Below, in pieces: positions 34,252-42,818 of a stretch of 64,000 nt of DNA. The notes beneath the pieces are model-generated. The model was not told the DNA's origin. It did not search any database and was given only the letters and a program-made list of their open reading frames with translations. Location of the stretch: the NCBI GenBank assembly GCA_029975055.1, contig JARKPU010000067.1, positions 271,715 through 335,714 on the forward strand. The letters run 5' to 3'. Position numbers and translations under genes: made by a program. The stretch's first letter is position 1. Each line of letters begins with the position of its first letter. This stretch comes from Anaerolinea sp. (GTDB lineage: Bacteria > Chloroflexota > Anaerolineae > Anaerolineales > Anaerolineaceae).

Positions 34252-34296
34252 GCCGCCTGCGCCCTTCCCCCGAAACGGCGGGGGGGCGCAGGCGGC
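34252..34296 (+). terminator. Strong hairpin after pdxT
   Basis: GCCGCCTGCGCCC (34252-34264) pairs perfectly with GGGCGCAGGCGGC (34284-34296), with a further G/C pairing inside the loop. No T-run follows, so termination is inferred from position. Confidence 0.5.
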
Positions 34297-34378
34297 CGTC
34301 TGCACCCTGCCTGAATGCAGGCCCGATTAATTGATAAATCACATCGATATTCACCCATTAATCACCCCTGAATCGGCG

Positions 34379-34384
34379 TACAAT
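34379..34384 (+). promoter_or_regulatory. TACAAT -10 box directly before the GSDH-like gene
   Basis: TACAAT ends 7 nt before GTG 34392, so transcription would begin at about the start codon itself. The -35 is weak. Confidence 0.45.
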
Positions 34385-34391
34385 CAAGCCG

Positions 34392-36602
34392 GTGATCCGT
34401 AAACCCGTGCCGGCCCGCCGGCTTTTGCTTCTCTTCTCCCTCTTCCTGCTCCTGAGCGGAGCGCCGCCCGTCCGGCCTGCCAACGCCGCTGGGGGGCTCA
34501 GCCTGCCCGCCGGGTTCATTGATGAGGCGGCAGTCCCCGGCCTGCTCGCGCCGCGCGCCTTCGCCTTCCTGCCCGATGGGCGCATCCTCATCTCCGAGCG
34601 CGGCAGCAGCTCAGGCCCCGATAGCAGCTTCGCCAGCATCCGCGTCTTCAAGAACGGCGCGCTGCTTCCGGCCCGCGCCCTCACCCTCAACGTGTGCGGT
34701 GATGGCGAGCGCGGTCTGCTCGGGCTGGCGCCCGACCCGAACTTCGCCTCCAACGGCTATCTGTATGTCTATTACACACGCCAGTCGCTAAGCGGTTCGC
34801 CGTGCGCCTACAACACCTACTCAAACGGCCAGCCAGGTCCGCGCAACCGCATCTCCCGATTGACGATGACCGGTGATGCAATCGACCCCGCCAGCGAGGT
34901 GGTGCTGGTGGATAACATCGCCAGCGACTCAGGGATTCACAACGCCGGCGACCTGCACTTCGGCGCAGACGGCTACCTGTATGCCTCGGCGGGCGATTCC
35001 AACCTCACCTCGCCGCTCGCGCCCAGCACCGTGCCGATGGCGCAAGACCTGACGCGCCTGGGCGGCAAGCTGCTGCGCATCCTCCCCTCGCCCGGCGCGC
35101 CCGACGGCTACCTGACCACCGGCAACCCCTTCGATTCCTCGCCCAATGCCTGGAAATGCGGCCCGCCTGCCAACCCGCCCGGAACCGGCAGCGGCCCTTG
35201 CAAAGAGATCTTCGCTTACGGCCTGCGCAACCCCTTCCGCTTTACCATCCACCCGGGCCAGAGCACCCCCTACGTGGGCGACGTGGGCGGCGGTGTGTGG
35301 GAGGAGATCGATGAAATTTCGCCCGGCGCGAATTACGGCTACCCCATGCGCGAGGGGCCTTGCTCGAACGGCGTCCGGTGCACGCCGCCTGAACCGCCCG
35401 TCACCGGCCTGACCGACCCGATCTATTCCTATCCGCACAACACCCTCTACGCCGAAGTCGATTCGGCGGTGATCATGGGTTCGTTCTACACCGGCCTGAA
35501 TTACCCCCCTGAATACCGCGAGAGCCTCTTCTTTGCCGATTTCGTGCGCGGCTTTGTGCGCCGCCTGGCCTTTGACTCGGCCGCCCACGCCTGGTCGGCC
35601 TATGATTTTGCCGCCGGCGGGGTCGGCATCATCGGCATGGCTGCCGGCCCGGATGGCGACCTGTATTACCTCTCGCTGGTCTCGGATTCCTCCGCCGTCA
35701 GCGAGCTGCGCCGCATCCGCTACGCGCCCGGCGTCAACCGCGCCCCCGTGGCCGCCGCCTCCGTCACACCGGCAAACGGGCCGCTCTCCACGCTCTACCG
35801 GTTTTCAGCCGAAGGTTCCTTCGACCCCGATGGCGACCCGCTCACCTATGCCTGGAACTTTGGCGATAATTCCACGAGCAGCCTGGCCAACCCAACCCAC
35901 ACCTATGCCGCTGCCGGAGCAAAAACCATCACGTTGACGGTGACCGACTCGCACAACCTCGCCTCTCAGCCCGTCACGCTCAAGGTCTTCCCCGGCAACA
36001 CCCCGGCCAGCGCCGGCATCAGCCTTGCCAACCAGAGCGAGCCTGCGCGCACGGCGGGCTATTACGCCGGCGACACCTGGGCTTTTACGGCGGTGAGCGT
36101 CAGCGATAACGAGCCCCTGCCCGCCAGCCCCTTTGCCTGGGAGGTCGTCTTCCACCACCGCACGCACACCCACCCCTTCCTCTCCGGCCTCAGCGGGGCA
36201 GCGGGGCAGTTCACCATCCCGTCCATCGGCGAGACGGACCCGCAGGTGTGGTACGAGGTGATCCTGCGCGTCACCGATGCGCAGGGGCAGGTGAGCACCT
36301 TCTCGAAGAACCTCAACCCGGTGACCACCACGCTGCGCTTCTACACGCGCCCGGGCGGCGGGCAGTTGATCCTCGATGGCAGCGCGTACATCGCGCCCTT
36401 CACGCTCACGCGCGTGGTCGGGCTGCAAACCGGCATCGAGGCGCCCGCCGCACAAATGATCGGCGGCATCCCGGCCACGTTCTCCGCGTGGTCCAACGGG
36501 GCAGCCCCGGCCTTCACCTTCGCGGCGCCGCCCGCGCCGCTCTCGCTGGAAGCGATCTACGCGGTTCCGCATTCCGCCTGGCTGCCGGTCGTCGGGCGTT
36601 GA
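34392..36602 (+). CDS. Secreted glucose/sorbosone dehydrogenase-like beta-propeller with PKD domain
   Basis: Exported protein of 736 residues. It has an N-terminal signal (RRLLLLFSLFLLLSG, cleavage after about 35). A GSDH-type propeller (about 40-450) shows PRAFAFLPDGRILISERG, GLAPDPNF, LHFGADGYLYASAGD, FAYGLRNPFRF and GDVGGGVWEEIDEI. A PKD domain (about 455-535, FSAEGSFDPDGDP, YAWNFGD) and a beta-rich C-terminal domain of 200 residues follow. GSDH relatives oxidise sugars with PQQ; many PKD-linked ones may only bind carbohydrate. The start is GTG 34392; GTG 34407 is possible. No ribosome site is visible. Confidence 0.85.
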   Translation: MIRKPVPARRLLLLFSLFLLLSGAPPVRPANAAGGLSLPAGFIDEAAVPGLLAPRAFAFLPDGRILISERGSSSGPDSSFASIRVFKNGALLPARALTLNVCGDGERGLLGLAPDPNFASNGYLYVYYTRQSLSGSPCAYNTYSNGQPGPRNRISRLTMTGDAIDPASEVVLVDNIASDSGIHNAGDLHFGADGYLYASAGDSNLTSPLAPSTVPMAQDLTRLGGKLLRILPSPGAPDGYLTTGNPFDSSPNAWKCGPPANPPGTGSGPCKEIFAYGLRNPFRFTIHPGQSTPYVGDVGGGVWEEIDEISPGANYGYPMREGPCSNGVRCTPPEPPVTGLTDPIYSYPHNTLYAEVDSAVIMGSFYTGLNYPPEYRESLFFADFVRGFVRRLAFDSAAHAWSAYDFAAGGVGIIGMAAGPDGDLYYLSLVSDSSAVSELRRIRYAPGVNRAPVAAASVTPANGPLSTLYRFSAEGSFDPDGDPLTYAWNFGDNSTSSLANPTHTYAAAGAKTITLTVTDSHNLASQPVTLKVFPGNTPASAGISLANQSEPARTAGYYAGDTWAFTAVSVSDNEPLPASPFAWEVVFHHRTHTHPFLSGLSGAAGQFTIPSIGETDPQVWYEVILRVTDAQGQVSTFSKNLNPVTTTLRFYTRPGGGQLILDGSAYIAPFTLTRVVGLQTGIEAPAAQMIGGIPATFSAWSNGAAPAFTFAAPPAPLSLEAIYAVPHSAWLPVVGR

Positions 36603-36642
36603 AGCATGGCCCGCACGTTGATGTTCGCTTGTGCGTTGGGGG

Positions 36643-36909
36643 CTACTTCTTCGACGTAAACCAGGAAATGTTGTTGTTGAATTTAACGTCCACGCGTTGC
36701 GGCTCGCTCAACTTGCTCTCGGTGTAGCAATTTACCAGCATCCCATCGGGCGTTTCATAGATCCGGCAGGCGTCGCCTTCCTGGATCATATTCAATTGAA
36801 ACTCGCTGGCCACCTGCTCGATCGCATCGAAGGAGCTTAATCCCTTTTCCTCGTACTTGCGGGCGGTTTCATTCAACGTCTGGATCAGGTTATTCTGCTT
36901 GTCGTCCAT
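36643..36909 (-). CDS. Small conserved-looking protein of unknown function
   Basis: Soluble protein of 88 residues, rich in Glu, Asn and Gln, without signal or membrane segment. It begins MDDKQNNLIQTL, has a helical first half (EEKGLSSFDAIEQVASEF) and a beta-like second half (ACRIYETPDGMLVNCY). GGAGG lies 10 nt before ATG 36909. It is the last gene on the strand of the signalling operon, 107 bp after the PP2C gene. I do not recognise a family; a small regulatory partner of the PP2C/STAS module is a guess from position. Confidence 0.7.
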   Translation of the reverse strand: MDDKQNNLIQTLNETARKYEEKGLSSFDAIEQVASEFQLNMIQEGDACRIYETPDGMLVNCYTESKLSEPQRVDVKFNNNISWFTSKK

Positions 36910-37016
36910 TGGTTAATTACCTCCAAGAAAGGGGCGTGTCGATCAATTCCATTAACAATTCCAACATATCCTGTTCCCGTCTTCCAAACGTTACCATCTC
37001 CGCTACCGGCCCGCGT

Positions 37017-38558
37017 TCACTGGCGGTAGACCGTCAGCAGGGTCACATCGTCCTCTTGCTCCCAATGCGGACCGGTGAAGCCCTGCAGCTCGGCCACCAG
37101 GCTGTGGAGCAGGTCGTCGCCCTGGAGCTGGGGCGCGCCCGGCCTGGGGCGCATCATTTCGAGCAGGCGCGGGAAGCCGAACATATCGCCGCCCGGGTTG
37201 TGGGCCTCCACCAGCCCGTCGCTGAACATCAGCAGGCTGTCGCCGGGTTCCAAAGCGGCCTCCTGGTCGTCATACACCGGCGAGGGGAAGATGCCAAGCG
37301 GCAGCCCGGTGGCGCGCAGCTCCACCGCGCCGCCCCGGCTGCGCAGAACCGGCAGGTTATGCCCGGCGTTGGCAAAGCGGAACAGCCCGGTCGCCGGGTC
37401 GAGGATCACCAGCAGGCAGGTGACGAACATATTCATCGGCATATCTTCATACAGCACATGGTTGACGCGCCCAAGCAGCCGGGCCGGTGATTCCGAACCC
37501 TTCCGGCCAATGCTCGTCGCCGCGCCGCGCAGGATGCTGCGCGTGTTGGCCATCACCAGCGCCGCCGGCACGCCTTTATCGGTCACATCGGCCACGATCA
37601 GCCCCAGCTTGCCGTCTGGAAAATAAATGAAGTCGTACAGGTCGCCGCTCACGCCTCGCGCGGGCTGCCAGTGAGCCGCCACCTGCCAGCCGGGAACCTG
37701 CGGCATCCGGCGCGGCAGCAGCCCCGATTGCACCTGCCGGGCGGTTTGCAGGTCGCGCTCGATGCGCGCGTTATCCAGCTGCACGCGGTGCAGCGAGACG
37801 ATCTCGATCGCCGGCGAGACCTGCATCGCCACCGCCGCCACCAGCTTGATATCGCCCGCGTTGAAGGGTTGGATGTTCTCGCGGAACAAGACCAGCGCCC
37901 CAAAGACGCGCTTGCTCGTCTTGAGCGGGGCGCACAGGATGGAGGTCGTCGAGGGCGACAGGCCGATGAAGTAGCGGCGCGCATCCTGGTCGTTGATCAG
38001 TTGCGGCTGGCCGGTTTGCAGCACCTTTTTCAAATAATTGGGGGGCGTTTTCGACCCAAGCTCGATCGGCAGCTCACACTCACAGGTTGCCAGAATCTCC
38101 AGCTCGTTGCCTTCGTCCTTTTGCAGGAGCACCAGCCCGCCCTTCGACTCGGTCATCGGGCAAACCTCGCGCAGAGCCGTCTCGCCGATAGCCTGCGGCT
38201 GCAGCGAAGCGCCCAGTTCTTCAGCCAGACGGTAGAGCAGGTGCAGCTCACGGTATTTATCCAGCACTTCGGAGGCCAGCGCTTTCTTGGCTGCTTCCTG
38301 CTCGAGCAGGTAACGCAGCAGCACGGCGAGGTCGTCCTTCAGGCGCGATTCGTGCGGCCCGGTCACCCACCCCGCCACCTGGCCTTCCAGAACGAGGGGA
38401 ATGCGCGCGCTGCCGTCGCTTCCATCTGGCCCGCTGCCATACAGCAGCGAACCATCCGCGTCCAAAATGCCCACCTGCCTCGCATCGAGCGATTGGATGC
38501 CCTCCAGTACGGGCAGGCCTTCTCTGCGCAGCCATTTTCTAAGCAACTGGGGTGCCAT
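37017..38558 (-). CDS. SpoIIE/RsbU-type PP2C serine phosphatase with GAF domain
   Basis: Protein of 513 residues. An N-terminal region (1-100) has the look of a small sensory domain (VGILDADGSLLYGSGPDG). A GAF domain spans about 105-260, a helical linker carries RDLQTARQVQSGLLPR, typical of RsbU, and a PP2C domain shows GVSGDLYDF, VADVTDKGVPAALVM, FSDGLVEA and EDDVTLL, the metal aspartates. Such enzymes dephosphorylate STAS anti-sigma antagonists, and one (44201) is in the same operon. The gene overlaps the receiver gene by 20 nt. Confidence 0.92.
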   Translation of the reverse strand: MAPQLLRKWLRREGLPVLEGIQSLDARQVGILDADGSLLYGSGPDGSDGSARIPLVLEGQVAGWVTGPHESRLKDDLAVLLRYLLEQEAAKKALASEVLDKYRELHLLYRLAEELGASLQPQAIGETALREVCPMTESKGGLVLLQKDEGNELEILATCECELPIELGSKTPPNYLKKVLQTGQPQLINDQDARRYFIGLSPSTTSILCAPLKTSKRVFGALVLFRENIQPFNAGDIKLVAAVAMQVSPAIEIVSLHRVQLDNARIERDLQTARQVQSGLLPRRMPQVPGWQVAAHWQPARGVSGDLYDFIYFPDGKLGLIVADVTDKGVPAALVMANTRSILRGAATSIGRKGSESPARLLGRVNHVLYEDMPMNMFVTCLLVILDPATGLFRFANAGHNLPVLRSRGGAVELRATGLPLGIFPSPVYDDQEAALEPGDSLLMFSDGLVEAHNPGGDMFGFPRLLEMMRPRPGAPQLQGDDLLHSLVAELQGFTGPHWEQEDDVTLLTVYRQ

Positions 38559-38946
38559 CGCGTCCTAACACTTTCACAACCATTTCGAGCAGTTCATCGG
38601 GGTCGAACGGCTTGGTCATATAACCGTTCGCGCCCACGTCTTCGCCGGTCTTTCGGTCGTAATCTTGCCCTTTGGCCGTTAGAAAGACCACGTAAACATC
38701 CTTGAGGTTCAGCTCGCGCTTGATGATCCGGCAGACTTCGAAGCCGTTGATGCGGGGGATCATCACATCCAGCAAGACGAGGTCTGGCAGCTCCTGCTTG
38801 ATCAGCTTCAGCGCGTCCTCGCCGTTTTCGGCCTGCAGGATGAGCACCCCCTCGTCATCCAGGTCTTCGAGCGTTTGAGCGATCAGCAGGCGGATATACG
38901 CCTCATCATCGACGATCAACAGTTTTTTAGGCGGGCTGGTGGTCAT
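38539..38946 (-). CDS. CheY-like single-domain response regulator
   Basis: Receiver of 135 residues without output domain: LLIVDDEAYIR, Asp in LVLLDVMIPR and KPFDPDEL. It overlaps the kinase gene by 4 nt upstream and the PP2C gene by 20 nt downstream, so all three are translationally coupled. It probably receives phosphate from the kinase and may act on the PP2C phosphatase by contact; the latter is inferred from order. Confidence 0.93.
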   Translation of the reverse strand: MTTSPPKKLLIVDDEAYIRLLIAQTLEDLDDEGVLILQAENGEDALKLIKQELPDLVLLDVMIPRINGFEVCRIIKRELNLKDVYVVFLTAKGQDYDRKTGEDVGANGYMTKPFDPDELLEMVVKVLGRDGTPVA

Positions 38947-41420
38947 TTCGATTCCCCTTGTGCAACCGTGTTAAGGCGAATGGTCGGGTCTGTAGCGTGG
39001 GCGTCTGCGACGGGCAGCGAGAAGTAGAAGGTGCTGCCCCGGCCGGGCGTGCTTTCGAGCCAGATGCGCCCGCCGTGGCGGTCGATAATCTGCCTGGAAA
39101 TCGCCAGCCCCAGGCCGGTGCCTTTGGGCTTGGATGTCAGCGGGTCGCCCACCTGGCTGAACTTTTCAAAAACGCGCGCCTGGTCTTCGGGGGCAATGCC
39201 GATGCCCTCATCGGCCACCGCCACCACCACCTCGTCACCCTTGTGCGCGGCAGAGACGCGGATCGTCCCGCGCGGGGTGAACTTGACCGCGTTCGAAACC
39301 AGGTTGATCAACACCTGCCGCAGGCGGTCGGGGTCGCCGGTGATGATGGGCAGGTTTTCGGGCGCATCCACCGCCAGGCTGAGCGGCTTGCCCTCGAACA
39401 TCCCGCCCGTGCTCGCGGCGGCGTGCTTGAGGATCTCACCCATATCCACGGGCCGCGGGTGCCAGTCCATCTTGCCGGATTCGTTCTTCTCGAAGTCGAG
39501 CAGGTTATTGATCAAGGACATCAGGCGCTGGCCCTCGCTGAGGATGATTTCCAGGTTTTCCTCCACCTGGCTCTCGGCGCGCTGCACTTTGCCTTCATCG
39601 CTGGGCAGCAGCGGGAAGATGCGTTCGGTGAGGCGCTTTTGGATGATGCGCGCAAAGCCAAAAATCGAGACCAGCGGCGTGCGCAGCTCGTGGCTGACGT
39701 TCGCGAGGAAATCGCTCTTGGCCGCGTTGGCCGCTTCAGCCTGGGCGCGCGCGGCTTCGGCCACCTGCCGGGCCTGCTCGGCCTGGCGCGCATATTCCAG
39801 CGTCTGCTGGTAGAGGTGCACGTTATCCAGCGCCACGCCAATCTGCTGGCCGATGGTGGCCGGCACCGCCAGGTCCTCCAGGCGCGGAGGGGTGGGGTCG
39901 CGGCTGGCGATGTTCATTGCCCCCAGCACGCGCTCCTGGGCCAGCAGCGGGATGCTCACCACCACCACCCAGCCTTCCTTCAGCAGGGTGTCGCGCACAA
40001 AACCGGGCGGGTAGTTTTCCACCAGCCGGGCGACGGGCTTCTTGGCCTCCACCACCTCGCGGATGATGCTGTAATCGAGCGGCATCTTCTTGATCATGTT
40101 AACCATCGCATCGCTGATCCCCTGGTGAGCCGCCAATGTCAGCATATTGTTGGCCGGGTCAAGCAGGTGCACGCCCCCGCCTTCCATGCCCATCACTTCC
40201 ATCGTTTTCTTCAGCGCGTTCGGAAGGATCGTATCCAGGTCGAGCGAACCGCTGACCACCGCGGCGATGGCGTTGACCGCGGTCAGCTCGGAGGTGCGCT
40301 GTCTGACGCGCATTTCGAGGGTGTCATAGAGTTCGTCCAGCCGGGCTGCCATCTGGTTGAATTGCCCGGCAAGCTCTTCCAGCTCGTCGCCGGTTTCCAC
40401 TTTGATGCGGTGGGTAAAATCTCCGTTCGCGATGCGGTTGGCCGCCTCGATGAAATCGTTGATCGGCCCGGTGATGCGCTTTACCCCCACCATCACCACC
40501 AGGGTGGGGATGCCCAGCCCCAGCAGCAAAAGCAGCCAGAGGAATTCACGGTAAAGCGAGCCTGATTTCGCCAGTGTGTTCCAATCTTCCTGCAGAATCA
40601 GCGTCCAGTGGGTGCGCGGAACCGGCGCATAGCCGGTGACGATGCTGGCCCCCTGGTCGTTGCGGCTGACGAACACGCCCGTGCCGCCGTTCAAGACCTG
40701 CCCGGCAATAGCCTTGTCTGGATACCGCCGTCCGGTCATGCTCGTGTCGGTGGCATACACCACCAGGCCGTTGCCATCCACCAGGTAGGCGTCGCCGTTG
40801 CGTCCGATGCGCATTTTGATCAATGCCCCATAAAAAGGGCTGATGGCTTTGGGATCGAGCCGGAACATGCCGCACACCACGCCTTTGAATTCGTCGTTCG
40901 CTCCAAAAATCGGGGTGGCGATGACGATCACCTGGTCGCCATTCAGGTTGAAGCGCTCGACATCGGTGATCACCAGCGAAGGCGTGCGAACCATCTCGGT
41001 GAAAAACGCGCGGCTCGACCAGTCTTTGCCCACCAGGCCGGGCCACTCGGGCTTGGCGCCGGTGACGATCCCAAGGTTGTTCAGCACGTACACACCGGCA
41101 TCGTAAAAGATCACCTGCCGGCTGAAGCTCTCCAGGGCGAGCTGGATCGAATCCGGGTCGGCCGCCACAATCCCCGGCATGCGCGCCAGGCTGTTCAGCC
41201 GGTCGATAAAATCCTCGAAGACGGTGGAAACCTGGCTGGCCGTCAGGCGGGTCAGCTCTTCATCGCGCTTGAGGATCAAATCTCTGGCGGTTTGCTGGTA
41301 GGCAAGGTAAACCGTCAGCGCCACCAGGAAGAGGATGATCGCCGTGGGAATGAACGACCAGGCGATGATCTTGAGGCGGAGCTTGGACTCGATATACCGG
41401 ATGACGCCGCCGGGTCTCAT
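38943..41420 (-). CDS. Sensor histidine kinase with dCache, HAMP, GAF, HisKA and HATPase domains
   Basis: Membrane kinase of 825 residues. TM1 is about 18-42 and TM2 about 290-312. The 250-residue exterior part is dCache-like (YDAGVYVLNNLG, GDAYLVDGNGLVVY). HAMP (about 313-365), GAF (about 385-555), a coiled coil, HisKA with NVSHELRTP (His577), and HATPase with N-box NLVSNAVKF and GTGLGLAIS follow. The lipoprotein gene directly upstream ends where this one starts, so the exterior domain may read that binding protein. Confidence 0.93.
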   Translation of the reverse strand: MRPGGVIRYIESKLRLKIIAWSFIPTAIILFLVALTVYLAYQQTARDLILKRDEELTRLTASQVSTVFEDFIDRLNSLARMPGIVAADPDSIQLALESFSRQVIFYDAGVYVLNNLGIVTGAKPEWPGLVGKDWSSRAFFTEMVRTPSLVITDVERFNLNGDQVIVIATPIFGANDEFKGVVCGMFRLDPKAISPFYGALIKMRIGRNGDAYLVDGNGLVVYATDTSMTGRRYPDKAIAGQVLNGGTGVFVSRNDQGASIVTGYAPVPRTHWTLILQEDWNTLAKSGSLYREFLWLLLLLGLGIPTLVVMVGVKRITGPINDFIEAANRIANGDFTHRIKVETGDELEELAGQFNQMAARLDELYDTLEMRVRQRTSELTAVNAIAAVVSGSLDLDTILPNALKKTMEVMGMEGGGVHLLDPANNMLTLAAHQGISDAMVNMIKKMPLDYSIIREVVEAKKPVARLVENYPPGFVRDTLLKEGWVVVVSIPLLAQERVLGAMNIASRDPTPPRLEDLAVPATIGQQIGVALDNVHLYQQTLEYARQAEQARQVAEAARAQAEAANAAKSDFLANVSHELRTPLVSIFGFARIIQKRLTERIFPLLPSDEGKVQRAESQVEENLEIILSEGQRLMSLINNLLDFEKNESGKMDWHPRPVDMGEILKHAAASTGGMFEGKPLSLAVDAPENLPIITGDPDRLRQVLINLVSNAVKFTPRGTIRVSAAHKGDEVVVAVADEGIGIAPEDQARVFEKFSQVGDPLTSKPKGTGLGLAISRQIIDRHGGRIWLESTPGRGSTFYFSLPVADAHATDPTIRLNTVAQGESK

Positions 41421-42794
41421 TTACGTCTCAGGTGAGCAGTTGCAGTCGGTTGGCAGCCCAGCCGAGTCCTTTTGAAGCGACTCGATCTGCCGGCAAACAT
41501 TGATGATCGAGGTCACGGAGGTCTTCCCGAGGGTGAAGATCTGATCCCAGGCGTCTTCCGCCAATTTGCCGACGCCCACCATATTGGGGAAGATCTCCGC
41601 CGTGACCGAATAGCCCTTCACCTGCCCGTCGGTGAAGGCAGCGATATTGGCATCCGCGGCCTTTTCAGGATACTGATCTTGAATGAACTTGATCCATTCA
41701 GGCAGCAACGAAGCCCTGGCCGGCTGCAAAAAGTGCGTCCGCGCCATCGCGCGCCCATATTCCTCGCTGGTGAGGAACTGCAAGAACAGCCAGGCCTGGT
41801 CGGGGTTGCGCGTCTTGGCGTAAATTCCCCAGCCGTCGGTCGTTCCCAGGGTGACCTTGCGCTTCGGCCCCGCCGGGAAGGTGGCAATGCCAATGCGGAA
41901 CTGTGCCCCATCGAGGATGTCTTTGAGCGCCCACGAGCCGTCTTCCACCATGGCAAGTTCGCGGTCGATGAACGCTTTGCGGGTTTCCTTGCTTTGCACA
42001 TCCAGCGAGGTGGCCATCACCCGGTCGTCCCACATGCGCTTGCGCAGCCATTCCATTGCCTCCAGCGCGGGCGGCATCGACATGACGCAGCGCCGCGGGT
42101 TTTGCGGGTCCACGTAATTGCCGCCCCAGCCGTTGACGTGGATCTGGATGCGATCCCAGGAGACGTCGATCATCCCGCCCCAGCGCGTCACTTTGTCACC
42201 CTGGCTTACGGTCAGTTTGGTCATCGCCTGCAAGTATTCGGCGTGCGTCCAGCTGTCGGTGGGGTAGTCGAGTCCCGCTTCGTCGAACAGATCTTTGTTG
42301 TAATAGAGCGCCAGCGCGCCGTGATATTGAGGCAGCCCGAACTGCTTGCCATCGCGGGTGAAGAGCGCCTGGTATTGCGCGGGCGACCATTCCTTGATGG
42401 TGGCCTCATCCAGGCCCTGCTGGGTGTAAGGGCGCAAATCGAGCAGGAAGCCCGCGTCGGCCCAGGCCGGGAACCAGTCGCAGCAGCCGCTGATCACATC
42501 CGGGGCTGTCCCGGCGGCCATGTCGGCGTTCAGCTTTTCCACTTTATTGTCGGGGTCGGGTGTGTAGAACACACGAATCTCCGGGTGCTCGGCGTTGAAC
42601 CTGGCCAGCTCCTCCTGCGCCATCGCGGGGAACCAATCGGTGCGCCAGTCTTGATAAACGAGCTGCACGCTCTCGCGGCCGGGAGCCTGCTTCGAAGCGA
42701 CGACTCCGCAGGCCGCCAGCAGCGAGCCGGCAGCCGAAGCCGCCGCCAGGCGCAGAAAACCGCGGCGCGAAACAATGCCAGACCGGTCTTTCAT
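41421..42794 (-). CDS. Tat-exported lipoprotein, family 1 extracellular solute-binding protein
   Basis: Sugar-type periplasmic binding protein of 457 residues. The N-terminus has the Tat motif SRRGFLRLA and the lipobox LLAAC. The body shows EELARFNAEHPEIRV, AGTAPDVISG, ALYYNKDLFDEAGLDYP and GWGIYAKTRNPDQAW, typical of MalE/UgpB-like proteins. No ABC permease or ATPase accompanies it. Instead its stop abuts the dCache kinase start, which suggests a sensory rather than transport role. The C-terminus ends in a Cys-containing tail (DCNCSPET). The ligand is unknown. Confidence 0.9.
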   Translation of the reverse strand: MKDRSGIVSRRGFLRLAAASAAGSLLAACGVVASKQAPGRESVQLVYQDWRTDWFPAMAQEELARFNAEHPEIRVFYTPDPDNKVEKLNADMAAGTAPDVISGCCDWFPAWADAGFLLDLRPYTQQGLDEATIKEWSPAQYQALFTRDGKQFGLPQYHGALALYYNKDLFDEAGLDYPTDSWTHAEYLQAMTKLTVSQGDKVTRWGGMIDVSWDRIQIHVNGWGGNYVDPQNPRRCVMSMPPALEAMEWLRKRMWDDRVMATSLDVQSKETRKAFIDRELAMVEDGSWALKDILDGAQFRIGIATFPAGPKRKVTLGTTDGWGIYAKTRNPDQAWLFLQFLTSEEYGRAMARTHFLQPARASLLPEWIKFIQDQYPEKAADANIAAFTDGQVKGYSVTAEIFPNMVGVGKLAEDAWDQIFTLGKTSVTSIINVCRQIESLQKDSAGLPTDCNCSPET

Positions 42795-42818
42795 GGGTGC
42801 TTCTTTCTGTGGGTAAGG

